Positions 9,213 to 18,987 are shown, numbered from the stretch's first letter. The stretch is DNA of 64,000 nucleotides from Betaproteobacteria bacterium HGW-Betaproteobacteria-1 (GCA_002842435.1 PHCX01000002.1:62001-126000), one strand, 5' to 3'. The notes: generated from the letters alone by a model not told the origin. Numbers and translations are program-made.

Positions 9213-9941
9213 ATGTCTGCTGCAAAAAAGTTACCTAAAGTGGTTGATCCGGAAATCCTGGAGCAAATGCACCCCTCGCACGAGTCGTGGCATGCATTCG
9301 AGATTATGTCAGAATTCGTCGATGCTACCGAACGGCTGAAACAGATTACCCCGGCAGTCACCATTTTCGGCAGTGCGCGTACCAAACCCGGCCACCCGCA
9401 TTACAAATTGACTGAAGATATCGCTCGCAAGCTGTCCGACGCCGGATTTAGCGTAATTTCCGGCGGTGGCGGCGGTATCATGGAAGCGGCCAACAAGGGC
9501 GCCTATTACGGCAAATCGGCCAGTATCGGGTTGAATATCGTGCTGCCGCACGAGCAGGCAAGCAACCCGTATCAGGATGTCGGCCAGAACTTCAATCACT
9601 TTTTCATGCGCAAGGTCATGTTCGTCAAGAATGCTTCGGCTTATGTGGTGATGCCGGGCGGTTTCGGCACGCTGGATGAACTGATGGAAGCGTTGACACT
9701 GATCCAGACCAGCAAGACGCGCAAGATTCCGCTGATACTGGTTTGTTCGGATTTCTGGGAAGGCTTGCTCGACTGGCTGCGTAACACGCTCATTGCACAG
9801 GGCATGGCCTCGCCGGAAGATATGGACCTGATGCAGGTAATCGACGACCCGGATCAGATCGTCGAAGCGATATTCCAGCATTATGAACACCGTGGTTTCG
9901 AACCTTCGCCGAAAGAACTGCAGATTCAGCTTTACCTGTAA
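9213..9941 (+). CDS. LOG-family protein (TIGR00730 Rossmann fold)
   Basis: 242 residues with the lysine-decarboxylase-like/LOG fold. GSARTKPGHPHY (53-64), SGGGGGIMEAANKG (83-96) and the signature PGGFGTLDELMEAL (148-161) match phosphoribohydrolases that release free bases from nucleoside 5'-monophosphates; plant and actinobacterial members activate cytokinins. The bacterial role here is probably nucleotide clean-up, but that is inference. The N-terminal 45-residue extension before the fold is typical of proteobacterial members. GGGA seven bases before ATG 9213 is the only ribosome-binding signal. Promoter elements must lie inside the start of polA. Confidence 0.88.
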   Translation: MSAAKKLPKVVDPEILEQMHPSHESWHAFEIMSEFVDATERLKQITPAVTIFGSARTKPGHPHYKLTEDIARKLSDAGFSVISGGGGGIMEAANKGAYYGKSASIGLNIVLPHEQASNPYQDVGQNFNHFFMRKVMFVKNASAYVVMPGGFGTLDELMEALTLIQTSKTRKIPLILVCSDFWEGLLDWLRNTLIAQGMASPEDMDLMQVIDDPDQIVEAIFQHYEHRGFEPSPKELQIQLYL

Positions 9942-10036
9942 TGTCGAGCTTCGCTGCTATGTCGGGCTACGTCGGGGTGCAATTATTGAGCACAGTACGC
10001 GATGCTTTTTGATAGAATCTGATTGTCTTTAAATGG

Positions 10037-10390
10037 ATGACTTTTATGCGCCGCATTCGATTGTTTCTTGCAGTTTCCTTGATGTTGCCCATGATGGCTC
10101 AGGCGGCGGATAACATTCCTCAGGATCTTGAGCCATTGCCGGACGTGCCGCCACCTCCTATGGTGCTGGATGGTGCAGGGGCGGATGAACCTGAAGTGAC
10201 GATCATCCAGAAGGATGAGGAAACGGTCGAGGAGTATCGTATCAATGGCGAGCTCTACATGCTGAAAATCACGCCGAAACACGGTGTGCCCTATTACTTG
10301 CAGAAGGAAGACCAGGATGGCGGCTGGTCGAGATTCGATGGCCCGTCGCCACCATTGAGCATTCCGAAATGGGTCATTTTCCGCTTTTAA
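10037..10390 (+). CDS. DUF2782 secreted small protein
   Basis: 117 residues; a signal peptide (MRRIRLFLAVSLMLPMMAQA, cleavage after about residue 23) precedes an acidic, proline-rich linker (LEPLPDVPPPP) and a compact domain containing EVTIIQKDEETVEEYRINGE and YMLKITPKHGVPYYL, the DUF2782 signature. Function unknown; the family is common in betaproteobacteria, usually just upstream of thrB as here. ATG 10037 and ATG 10046 are both possible; the second gives a more typical signal peptide. Likely co-transcribed with thrB, 65 bp downstream. Confidence 0.85.
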   Translation: MTFMRRIRLFLAVSLMLPMMAQAADNIPQDLEPLPDVPPPPMVLDGAGADEPEVTIIQKDEETVEEYRINGELYMLKITPKHGVPYYLQKEDQDGGWSRFDGPSPPLSIPKWVIFRF

Positions 10391-10455
10391 TCCGCTTGTT
10401 TTACTAAGGTAGGCAGGCGCCATGCGTTGAACGCTGGAGCGCCTGTCTTGTATTT

Positions 10456-11397
10456 ATGTCTGTATTCACCACCGTCACCGAAGCGCAGCTCAGTACCTGG
10501 CTAGCCAATTACCCTCTGGGCGAGCTGCTTGAGCTCAAAGGCATCGCTTCCGGCATCACCAACACCAATTATTTTGTCACGACGACCACCGGCCGCTATG
10601 TGTTGACGCTGTTCGAAAAAAACACCGCGGAGGAGCTGCCGTATTTTCTTGATCTGATGGATCATCTGGCAGCGCATGACATTCCCTGTCCGGCGCCGGT
10701 GCATACGCATGACGGCCAGACACTGGGCATGTTGAATGGTAAGCCGGCAGCGTTGGCGACCTGCCTGCGCGGCAAGTCGCTGGAGCAGGCAAGCGTGACC
10801 CATTGCAGGGAAATCGGCCGGATACTGGCGCGCATGCACGAGGCGGGCGAATCTTTCGAGCAGCATATGGAGAATCCGCGCGGCAAGGCATGGCGTATCG
10901 GTACGGCAGTCGAAGTCATGCCGTTGATGGAAACCAGGGCGGCCAACCTGCTCAGCCGCGAGCTCAAGTACCAATCCGAGCAGGCATTGGGCGATTTGCC
11001 GCAGGGCGTAATCCATGCCGACCTGTTCCGTGACAATGTGCTGTTTGATGGCGATGAACTGGGCGGGCTGATCGATTTTTATTATGCCTGCAACGATGCG
11101 CTGCTTTACGACGTGGCAATCGCCGTCAATGACTGGTGTGTGGAGCCGGATGGCAGCGTTGATGCGGCAAGAGTGCAGGCCTTGCTGGAAGGTTACGAGG
11201 AGTTCCGTGAACTGACCGATGAAGAAAAATCCGCATGGCCGCTGATGTTGCGTATCGCTGCCGTGCGTTTCTGGCTATCACGTCTGTATGACATGTATTT
11301 CCCGCAGGAAGGCGAGCTGATACATGCCAAGGATCCGCAACACTTCCAGTCCATCCTGCAGCATCACATTGCACAGCAGGCGGAGGAGGTGGATTGA
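10456..11397 (+). CDS. thrB: Homoserine kinase, type II (choline-kinase fold)
   Basis: Phosphorylates homoserine in threonine synthesis. 313 residues of the aminoglycoside/choline kinase fold rather than the GHMP fold of enteric ThrB. GIASGITNTNYFV (29-41) is the nucleotide loop; VIHADLFRDNVLF (185-197) is the catalytic loop with Asp189 and Asn194; LIDFYYA carries the metal-binding Asp207. The N-terminus MSVFTTVTEAQL matches family starts. Its TGA overlaps the next ATG by one base, so the downstream membrane protein is translationally coupled. No threonine attenuator or leader peptide was seen in the 65-bp gap upstream. Confidence 0.94.
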   Translation: MSVFTTVTEAQLSTWLANYPLGELLELKGIASGITNTNYFVTTTTGRYVLTLFEKNTAEELPYFLDLMDHLAAHDIPCPAPVHTHDGQTLGMLNGKPAALATCLRGKSLEQASVTHCREIGRILARMHEAGESFEQHMENPRGKAWRIGTAVEVMPLMETRAANLLSRELKYQSEQALGDLPQGVIHADLFRDNVLFDGDELGGLIDFYYACNDALLYDVAIAVNDWCVEPDGSVDAARVQALLEGYEEFRELTDEEKSAWPLMLRIAAVRFWLSRLYDMYFPQEGELIHAKDPQHFQSILQHHIAQQAEEVD

Positions 11398-12224
11398 TGC
11401 AGGATTCCGGCGACCAGCGCAGAAAGATGGGTGCGTTTAAGTCCGGCCTGGACTGGGTCTATCGCAGTGTGTTCCTGTTCCGGCAGAATCCGCCCAAGTG
11501 GCTGCTGCATGCGCTACTGTATGCGACTCTGTTCATCATGCTGCCTTCGATCCCGGTCATGCCGGTATTGATCAGCCTGCTCATCATCCTGTTCTGGCCG
11601 ACATTCCTTGCATTGTTCATGGGCGTTTTCCGCGAGGCGGACCTGGGGCGCGACACCGAGCCGCGGGAACTGGTGGAAGAGATCAAGCCGAACTTCGTCA
11701 AACTGATCACGCTGGGCGGGGTCTTTCTGGCTTACGGCATCCTGACCGGAGTAATGGTCAGGGACGAAATGGTCGAACTGAATGCGCTGGTGGCCGGGAA
11801 GGCCGAAGCGGAAATTGTCATGCAGCAGCTGTTGCCGCTGATCTTCAAGATGTTGCTGATTTTGACGCCGATGATCATGGCCAGCTGGTTCTCGCCGATG
11901 CTGGTTGGTTTCCAGGGTTATGGCGTGCTCGAGGCCATCAAGCACAGTTTCTGGCAGTGCGGCAGAAACCTGATTGCGATTATTGTTGCCTGGAGCATAC
12001 TCAGCATGTCCCTGTTCCTCGTGTTGCTGATCGCCGGTCTGTTCGTCGGCATCATCAGTGCCATCTCGGCCTTGTTGGGCACTTTCCTCATGAGTCTGGT
12101 CGTGTTCGCCATGCTGTTGCTGGTGACCTATTTCCTGCTCGCTATCCAGTATTACAGCTATCGCCATGTCTATTACCATCCTGAGGCCATGGCGGAAGCT
12201 GCAGCAGACGACGCTACAGTCTAA
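11397..12224 (+). CDS. BPSS1780-family membrane protein
   Basis: 275 residues, polytopic. After a basic N-terminus it shows hydrophobic segments at roughly 38-55, 58-75, 110-128, 152-175, 195-225 and 230-255, with the conserved NPPKWLLHALLY start and the CGRNLIAI and VFREADLGRD stretches of the family first named in Burkholderia. Role unknown. The true start is ATG 11397, sharing a base with the thrB TGA; a TTG one codon earlier is not needed. Converges on uvrD with 24 bp between stops and no obvious terminator. Confidence 0.85.
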   Translation: MQDSGDQRRKMGAFKSGLDWVYRSVFLFRQNPPKWLLHALLYATLFIMLPSIPVMPVLISLLIILFWPTFLALFMGVFREADLGRDTEPRELVEEIKPNFVKLITLGGVFLAYGILTGVMVRDEMVELNALVAGKAEAEIVMQQLLPLIFKMLLILTPMIMASWFSPMLVGFQGYGVLEAIKHSFWQCGRNLIAIIVAWSILSMSLFLVLLIAGLFVGIISAISALLGTFLMSLVVFAMLLLVTYFLLAIQYYSYRHVYYHPEAMAEAAADDATV

Positions 12225-12248
12225 AATCTTCCGGTTAAAACCTTCGGG

Positions 12249-14450
12249 CTAGATTTTCTCCAGTTTGGCGTATTCCAGCGCCAGCCACTTCAGGCCTTCA
12301 CGGCCAAAATTGACCTGCACGCGCAAGTCGTTGCTGTTGCCCTCGTAACTCACGACCACGCCCTGACCGAATTTGCTGTGTGCCACGGACTGACCGATCT
12401 TCCAGGGCAGGGCATCTTTCTGGCTGGGGGCTGGCGTGTGGTTCTGATAGGCATCGGCCTGCGCCATCCTGCTCGGACTGGCCGTTGCGTTGAGGCGCTT
12501 GAGAAGCTCTTCCGGAATCTCGTCGAGAAAGCGCGAAGGGATACCGTAACGTACCTGCCCATGCAGCATGCGGCTTTGCGCATGGCTCAGGTAGAGCCGC
12601 TGTCTTGCCCGGGTGACGGCGACGTACATCAAGCGCCGTTCCTCTTCCAGGCCGCTGGCTTCGTACATGCTCTGTTCGTGCGGGAACAGGCCTTCCTCCA
12701 GACCGCTGATAAATACGGTTTTGAATTCCAGGCCTTTGGCCGAATGCACGGTCATCAGTTGCAGTGCATCGCGCCCGGCATCGGCCTGATGTTCGCCGGC
12801 TTCCAGGCTGGCATGACTCAGGAACTGCGTCAGCAGCGATTGTGTCTCACCGTTCTCGTCGACTTGCATGCCGATATCCTGATTCATGAAAGCGACTGCA
12901 GCATTGACCAGTTCATCCAGGTTGGCGATACGGTCTTCACCTTCCTTTTCGCCCAAGTAATACTGGCGCAAGCCGGAGAGGTTGCTGGCCAGTTCAGCCA
13001 TTTCCGGCAGCGTCAGGCCGATGGATTCTTCCTGCATCTGTTTGATTAGGGCAACGAAGCCTTCGATGCCCTTGCCCGGCCTGCCATCGCCGACCTTGTT
13101 GATGGCGGCTTGCCAAAGGCTGCAAGACTGCTGGCGGGCGGCTTCCTGCAGCTGTTCCAGGCTACGGGCGCCAATACCGCGTGTCGGGAAGTTGATCACA
13201 CGCAGCAGGGCGGTATCGTCTTCCGGATTAGCGATCAGGCGCAGGTAGGCTAGTGCATGCTTGATCTCGGCGCGCTCGAAAAAGCGCAGGCCGCCGTAGA
13301 CGCGGTAGGGCAGGCCGGCGGTGAACAGTGCGTGTTCCAGCACCCGCGACTGGGCGTTGGAGCGGTAGAGCATGGCGATCTGGTTCAGGTCCACGCCTTC
13401 GGCGTGCAGCATCTTGATTTCATCGACGATGAAATTGGCCTCGTCGATGTCGTTATAGGCCTGATAGACGCGGATCGGCTCGCCCTTGCCGGCCGAGGTC
13501 CAGAGATTCTTGCCGAGACGGTTGCGGTTGTGGGTGATGATGGCATTGGCGGCATCGAGGATATTGCTGTGTGAGCGGTAGTTCTGCTCCAGCTTGACGA
13601 TGCTCTGTACATTGAAATCCTCTTCGAAATCGCGCATGTTGCCGACGCGGGCACCGCGAAAAGCGTAGATCGACTGGTCATCGTCGCCGACCGCGAAAAT
13701 GCAGTTGTGCTCTTTGTTATTTCCCTGGCCGGCCAGCAGCTTCAGCCACAGGTACTGCAGACGGTTGGTATCCTGAAACTCATCCACCAGGATGTACTTG
13801 AAACGGCTCTGATAATGCTGGCGGATGCTGGCTTCACGGCCGAGAAGTTCGTAGCAACGTAACAACAGTTCGGCAAAGTCGGCCACGCCTTCGCGCTGGC
13901 ACTGCTTGTCGTATTCCTCGAAGATTTCGCGCATGCGCTGCGAGTGGCTGTCGTAGGCTTCCACGCTATGCGCACGCAGGCCTTCTTCCTTGCAGCTGTT
14001 GATGTAGCCCATGACCTGCTTGGGCGGAAATTTCTCGTCATCGACATTCATGACCTTCATCAGGCGCTTGATGCTGGAGAGTTGATCGGCACTGTCCAGA
14101 ATCTGGAAGGTGGCCGGTAAACCGGCTTCCCGATAGTGTGCACGCAGCAGGCGGTTGCACAAACCGTGAAAAGTGCCGACCCACATGCCGCGCGTATTGA
14201 TCGGCAGCATGGCGGAAAGCCGGGTCAGCATTTCCTTGGCGGCCTTGTTGGTAAAGGTGACGGCGAGCAGGCCCTGTGGCGAAACCTGTCCGGTCTGAAT
14301 CAGCCAGGCGATGCGGGTGGTAAGGACTCGTGTCTTGCCACTGCCTGCGCCGGCAAGGATCAGCGCGGATTGGTGTGGCAGGGTAACGGCTTCAAGCTGT
14401 TTTTCGTTAAGACCGGCAAGCAGGTTGCCGGAATCGGGTGGCATATTCAT
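12249..14450 (-). CDS. uvrD: UvrD/Rep-type superfamily 1 DNA helicase
   Basis: 3'-5' helicase II acting in nucleotide-excision and mismatch repair. 733 residues from ATG 14450. Walker A AGAGSGKTR (33-41), VTFTNKAAKEM (motif Ia), ILVDEFQDTN (motif II), VGDDDQSIYAFRGA (motif III), LEQNYRS (IV), MTVHSAKGLEF (V) and YVAVTRAR (VI) are all present. The C-terminal WKIGQSVAHSKFGQGVV is the Tudor-like tail that binds RNA polymerase in UvrD. No good ribosome-binding site precedes any candidate start; ATG 14450, ATG 14444 and TTG 14471 are all open. UvrD is preferred over Rep because of the tail. Confidence 0.93.
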   Translation of the reverse strand: MNMPPDSGNLLAGLNEKQLEAVTLPHQSALILAGAGSGKTRVLTTRIAWLIQTGQVSPQGLLAVTFTNKAAKEMLTRLSAMLPINTRGMWVGTFHGLCNRLLRAHYREAGLPATFQILDSADQLSSIKRLMKVMNVDDEKFPPKQVMGYINSCKEEGLRAHSVEAYDSHSQRMREIFEEYDKQCQREGVADFAELLLRCYELLGREASIRQHYQSRFKYILVDEFQDTNRLQYLWLKLLAGQGNNKEHNCIFAVGDDDQSIYAFRGARVGNMRDFEEDFNVQSIVKLEQNYRSHSNILDAANAIITHNRNRLGKNLWTSAGKGEPIRVYQAYNDIDEANFIVDEIKMLHAEGVDLNQIAMLYRSNAQSRVLEHALFTAGLPYRVYGGLRFFERAEIKHALAYLRLIANPEDDTALLRVINFPTRGIGARSLEQLQEAARQQSCSLWQAAINKVGDGRPGKGIEGFVALIKQMQEESIGLTLPEMAELASNLSGLRQYYLGEKEGEDRIANLDELVNAAVAFMNQDIGMQVDENGETQSLLTQFLSHASLEAGEHQADAGRDALQLMTVHSAKGLEFKTVFISGLEEGLFPHEQSMYEASGLEEERRLMYVAVTRARQRLYLSHAQSRMLHGQVRYGIPSRFLDEIPEELLKRLNATASPSRMAQADAYQNHTPAPSQKDALPWKIGQSVAHSKFGQGVVVSYEGNSNDLRVQVNFGREGLKWLALEYAKLEKI

Positions 14451-14518
14451 GCACATTATTATCGCATGCAAATGTGCCGAAGATTTGAGCTTTGGGAATG
14501 GAACTAATGAAGATGCAG

Positions 14519-14634
14519 GTCTGTCATAAAAACAGACGAGAACATCCGTCTCCCGCTTCTCCTCCCTGAGCGGGTAGCCTTACTGATGAGGCTTCTCTAC
14601 CCCGATTTCATCCCCTTTAATCGGGGTTTTTTTT
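14519..14634 (+). ncRNA. Candidate small RNA with anti-Shine-Dalgarno loop
   Basis: Four successive stem-loops in a gene-free stretch: GTCTGT/ACAGAC (14519-14537), CCCGCT/AGCGGG (14552-14574) whose 11-nt loop reads TCTCCTCCCTG, AGCCT/AGGCT (14576-14593), and a perfect 8-bp CCCCGATT/AATCGGGG stem followed by eight T (14600-14634). The CUCCUCCC loop is complementary to ribosome-binding sites, as in several trans-acting riboregulators. The last hairpin loop is also C-rich. No reading frame of note crosses it. A TTGAGC hexamer at 14485-14490 could be a -35, but no convincing -10 follows at the right distance. Not recognised as a named RNA family. Confidence 0.55.
14600..14634 (+). terminator. Rho-independent terminator
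   Basis: Perfect 8-bp stem CCCCGATT (14600-14607) and AATCGGGG (14619-14626) with an 11-nt loop, followed by an uninterrupted run of eight T. There is no plus-strand protein gene just upstream, which supports a short non-coding transcript ending here. Confidence 0.9.
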
Positions 14635-14653
14635 GTCCGACGCACAGGAATCA

Positions 14654-14833
14654 ATGAATTATGTGCGCGGCAATGGATATGAGTCAGCAAGCGCAGTATA
14701 TGCCACTACTTTTCCAAGTGTAAAGTTCAAAAGAAAAAGTACAAAAGAGCAAGTGACAAAAAATCATGCGCAGTTTTTTCGAGCGAGTATTTGGAATACA
14801 AACATAAGACTAAGACAAGTGATGGCTGCATGA
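14654..14833 (+). CDS. Possible 59-residue basic protein, unrecognised
   Basis: ATG at 14654 preceded by AGGAA, stop TGA at 14831-14833, immediately before a strong terminator. The product is Lys/Arg-rich in its second half (FKRKSTKEQVTKNHAQFF) with no recognisable domain. Base composition is AT-richer than the neighbours. Its placement between two terminators is gene-like, but nothing else supports translation; it could be chance. Confidence 0.25.
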   Translation: MNYVRGNGYESASAVYATTFPSVKFKRKSTKEQVTKNHAQFFRASIWNTNIRLRQVMAA

Positions 14834-14837
14834 AAAC

Positions 14838-14864
14838 AAAAAGCCCCGTATAACGGGGCTTTTT
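14838..14864. terminator. Bidirectional terminator between small ORF and groEL
   Basis: AAAAAGCCCCGT (14838-14849), ATA loop, ACGGGGCTTTTT (14853-14864). The symmetrical A and T runs give a U-tract on both strands; on the minus strand it ends the groES-groEL message. Confidence 0.92.
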
Positions 14865-14924
14865 GTTTCGTAAGGCTTGTTACAGTTGTCCAAAGACAGC
14901 ATGCAACGGGCTGAACGACATTAA

Positions 14925-16574
<1,650 letters not shown>

Positions 16575-16587
16575 TTAATAAAATCAT

Positions 16588-16733
16588 TAGCCACAGAGAA
16601 CACAGAGTTCACAGAGAAAACCGGTTTATTCGGTCGCGAGCACTCCGGGTTTCATGGGCATACGAATCGGAATAACTACCACACAAGTTGAGTAGCCCAT
16701 TTCTGCGCCCTCTGAGAACTCTGTGGCTGAAAT
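16588..16733. repeat. CACAGAG-type palindromic repeat, copy 2
   Basis: Left arm AGCCACAGAG (16589-16598) followed by two more CACAGAG units, right arm CTCTGTGGCT (16719-16728): a perfect 10-bp inverted repeat 120 bp apart, with more imperfect pairing inside. Shares its left arm with copy 1 at 2096-2172. It accounts for most of the groES-groEL spacer and would be transcribed with the operon. Confidence 0.75.
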
Positions 16734-16743
16734 GTTTTGGCTT

Positions 16744-17034
16744 TTAGCCTTCGATGACGCCCATCAGGTCTTCTTCGCGCATGACCAGCAGTTCTTCACC
16801 GTCTACCTTGACGGATTGGCCTGCGTACTTGCCGAACAGCACCTTGTCGCCGACTTTGACATCAAGAGGAATCAGCTTGCCGGCTTCATCTTTCTTGCCA
16901 GCGCCGACAGCAATGATTTCGCCTTGATCCGGCTTCTCGGTGGCGGTGTCAGGGATGACGATGCCGGAAGCGGTAGTACGGACTTCTTCCAGTCTTTTGA
17001 CGATCACGCGATCGTGTAAAGGACGAATTTTCAT
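16744..17034 (-). CDS. groES: Co-chaperonin GroES (Hsp10)
   Basis: Heptameric lid of the GroEL chamber. 96 residues starting [17 protein letters not shown], with the mobile loop around [17 protein letters not shown] (about 20-36) and the closing [21 protein letters not shown] before the ATG is the ribosome-binding site. First gene of the operon, with a CIRCE operator 86 bp upstream of its start. Confidence 0.98.
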   Translation of the reverse strand: MKIRPLHDRVIVKRLEEVRTTASGIVIPDTATEKPDQGEIIAVGAGKKDEAGKLIPLDVKVGDKVLFGKYAGQSVKVDGEELLVMREEDLMGVIEG

Positions 17035-17119
17035 GAAATGCTCTCCTTAAGATGAATACGAAATGTTCATCGCAGCATGGGCCACGGTGAGTGACAGAAA
17101 CTTAACAAGACAGGTGTTA

Positions 17120-17146
17120 TTAGCACTCATGTCTATTGAGTGCTAA
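17120..17146. promoter_or_regulatory. CIRCE operator (HrcA binding site)
   Basis: TTAGCACTC (17120-17128), nine-base spacer, GAGTGCTAA (17138-17146): a perfect match to the 9-9-9 CIRCE consensus. It sits at the expected transcription start of groES-groEL, where HrcA represses until heat stress. hrcA itself is not in the window. Confidence 0.97.
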
Positions 17147-17174
17147 TAATAAGGGCGGAAGCGGATTATTTCAA
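17146..17174 (-). promoter_or_regulatory. Sigma-70-type promoter of groES-groEL
   Basis: Read on the minus strand: TTGAAA (17174-17169), 17-bp spacer, TATTAT (17151-17146). Spacing is ideal and the -10 shares a base with the outer end of the CIRCE site, so the operator covers the start point. The promoter is vegetative rather than sigma-32-like. Confidence 0.8.
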
Positions 17175-17337
17175 GTGCAGATGTTTTATTCTGGGTGACA
17201 TGTATGATTTTTGTGCTGGCGGATCAAGGTTTTGTAGTAACGCGGGTGGATAAGGGCGCGATGTTCATGTCGGCATGCTGCAACATGAACATCGGCTTTT
17301 TATAATTTGCATCTGCATAATTTGCATGTGCCGGGCT

Positions 17338-18252
17338 TCACTCCAGTCTTTCCTTGACGGCTGACTGGGCCTTGTTGGCCTCGGGGTGCACCAGGTTGAG
17401 GGCGATTGCCTGATGCAGGTTGTAGTCGGCGCTCTCCAGATTGCCCAGCTGCTGCTGGGCCAAGCCCAGTGCATACCAGGCTTCCGCACATTCAGGCTGC
17501 TCGGCCACCCAGGCCGTGCTGATGGCTTCTAGCGTTTTCCAGTCTTCGGTTTGTATCGGCTGCACGACGCGCATGAAATAGGGCCGTTGGGCTTCAGGAA
17601 CATCCCAGAATGGAGGTTCGCGCTGTTCGGCCATGGTCTGCATGGGCTGCTCCAGCAGGGGCTTTACCCAATCGACCGGAATGTTGTAATAGAAAGCGTT
17701 GCGGCCCGGGCTTTTCAGCGTGACGAGGCCGACCAAGGTGCCGTCATCCGTGAACAGTGGGCCGCCACTGCCGCCCATGCGGAAATCAGCGGTAGCGCGG
17801 ATGATGTTACCGTTGTCGTAAGGGTAGAGTGCCGTCACTTCGCCGTAGGTGGTCAGCGGTTTCTTGGCGTTGTTCGGGAAGCTGATGGTAAACACCGGCT
17901 GCTCGTATTGCAGTTGTTTGCTGCTGCCAAGTTTGACCGCCGGCAGATCCAGTCCCTGAAACTTGAGCAGGCAAAGGTCGTGCTTCCAGTCGGCCTTGAT
18001 GCCGACAGGTGCAAAGCTTTCGCCATATTTGCTGATACGCACGCCCTGCGCGTTGGCCACTACATGGCAGTTGGTGGCGACATGATCCTCTGCGACGACG
18101 ACACCGGAGCCGACGCCATGGTGGCCTTGTGGGTTGATGACGTGGATCTTGACGACGGAAGGCTTGAGTTCGTAAACCATGCCGTCAGGCGGTTGCGCTG
18201 TTGCGTTGAGCGCGTAAAACAAGGGCGCAGCAAACAATATGGAATGCTTCAT
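17338..18252 (-). CDS. Secreted trypsin-like serine protease with C-terminal TPR-like region
   Basis: 304 residues. A signal peptide (MKHSILFAAPLFYALNATAQ) is followed by a chymotrypsin/DegP-type fold with the complete triad: His63 in TNCHVV, Asp92 in KHDLCLLK and Ser162 in MGGSGGPLF. After the protease domain (to about 200) comes an Ala/Leu-rich helical region including AWYALGLAQQQLGNLESADYN, which looks like one or two TPR repeats instead of the PDZ domains of DegP. Likely periplasmic. Substrate unknown. Single gene on the minus strand, about 300 bp upstream of groES; the gap between holds the groES promoter and CIRCE. Confidence 0.82.
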   Translation of the reverse strand: MKHSILFAAPLFYALNATAQPPDGMVYELKPSVVKIHVINPQGHHGVGSGVVVAEDHVATNCHVVANAQGVRISKYGESFAPVGIKADWKHDLCLLKFQGLDLPAVKLGSSKQLQYEQPVFTISFPNNAKKPLTTYGEVTALYPYDNGNIIRATADFRMGGSGGPLFTDDGTLVGLVTLKSPGRNAFYYNIPVDWVKPLLEQPMQTMAEQREPPFWDVPEAQRPYFMRVVQPIQTEDWKTLEAISTAWVAEQPECAEAWYALGLAQQQLGNLESADYNLHQAIALNLVHPEANKAQSAVKERLE

Positions 18253-18405
18253 GACAGTAAATCCCCAGATCGACTGTTACTGTGACATCGTTATAGCATC
18301 GAAATTCCCGGCATGTCGATAGTGCTGTATCAGCATGGACTGGAAGCTGATTGAAAACTAGAATGACTGAAAGATGATGTACGCTCAGAAGGAAAGGAAC
18401 GCGCG

Positions 18406-18936
18406 ATGACGGCAGAGATCCGGAATGCTTCGATTCAGCAGATCAATATCGCTTATAACCCGGTTGAAGACCGGCTGTTGCTGAAGATCGGGTTTTCCGA
18501 TGACGTCGAACTGGCGGTCTGGCTGACCAGGCGTCTGGTCAAATCCCTGTGGCAATTGCTGCAGATGGATGAAGCCGTACAGGGGCTGGTTGCGTCGGAT
18601 TCCATAACGGGCGGACAAGTGATACAAACTGCGGACAAGCCGGTTGGTTTGCAGAAACTTGATTTCACCTCTGAATACAAACCACGGCAGACCATCAATC
18701 AGCATGAAATCCTGTTGGCCAGGGATTGCCATCTGCTGAAGACCGCGAGCCGACAGACATCGCTGGAGCTGGTTTGCAGCAATGGCCAGACCATCAAGCT
18801 GATGCTGACGCAGGAACTCACTCTGGCGCTTATCAATATGTTGCAATTGGTCAGCAAGGAAACGGCATGGGAGTTGACCATGGGCCTGCATGCGCCTGTG
18901 ATGAGCGCCATCCAGACCAGCACGGCCCTGCATTAA
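18406..18936 (+). CDS. Conserved hypothetical protein
   Basis: 176 residues, no signal peptide or membrane segment. The start reads MTAEIRNASIQQINIAYNPV and the product is a mixed alpha/beta sequence with a CSNGQTIKLMLTQELTLALI stretch. Not recognised. AGGAAAGGAA lies shortly before ATG 18406, a good ribosome-binding signal. It precedes bioA by 51 bp on the same strand and may be co-transcribed; nothing in the sequence links it to biotin. Sequence quality (codon pattern, no low complexity) supports a real gene. Confidence 0.75.
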   Translation: MTAEIRNASIQQINIAYNPVEDRLLLKIGFSDDVELAVWLTRRLVKSLWQLLQMDEAVQGLVASDSITGGQVIQTADKPVGLQKLDFTSEYKPRQTINQHEILLARDCHLLKTASRQTSLELVCSNGQTIKLMLTQELTLALINMLQLVSKETAWELTMGLHAPVMSAIQTSTALH

Positions 18937-18987
18937 TCAATCATGCGGAACGGGTATTTAGGAAATTGAACATTCAGAAAAGTCGAG

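Noticed and set aside
9200..9385. 62-codon N-terminal extension of polA
   Set aside because: The conserved start MKTLLLVDGSS begins at 9199; the extension has no similarity to PolA and overlaps the LOG gene's start.
10391..10455. Threonine attenuator before thrB
   Set aside because: No Thr/Ile-rich leader peptide and no hairpin with a T-run.
18937..18987. Biotin operator or riboswitch upstream of bioA
   Set aside because: Only 51 bp separate the genes and no BirA-type palindrome is visible.
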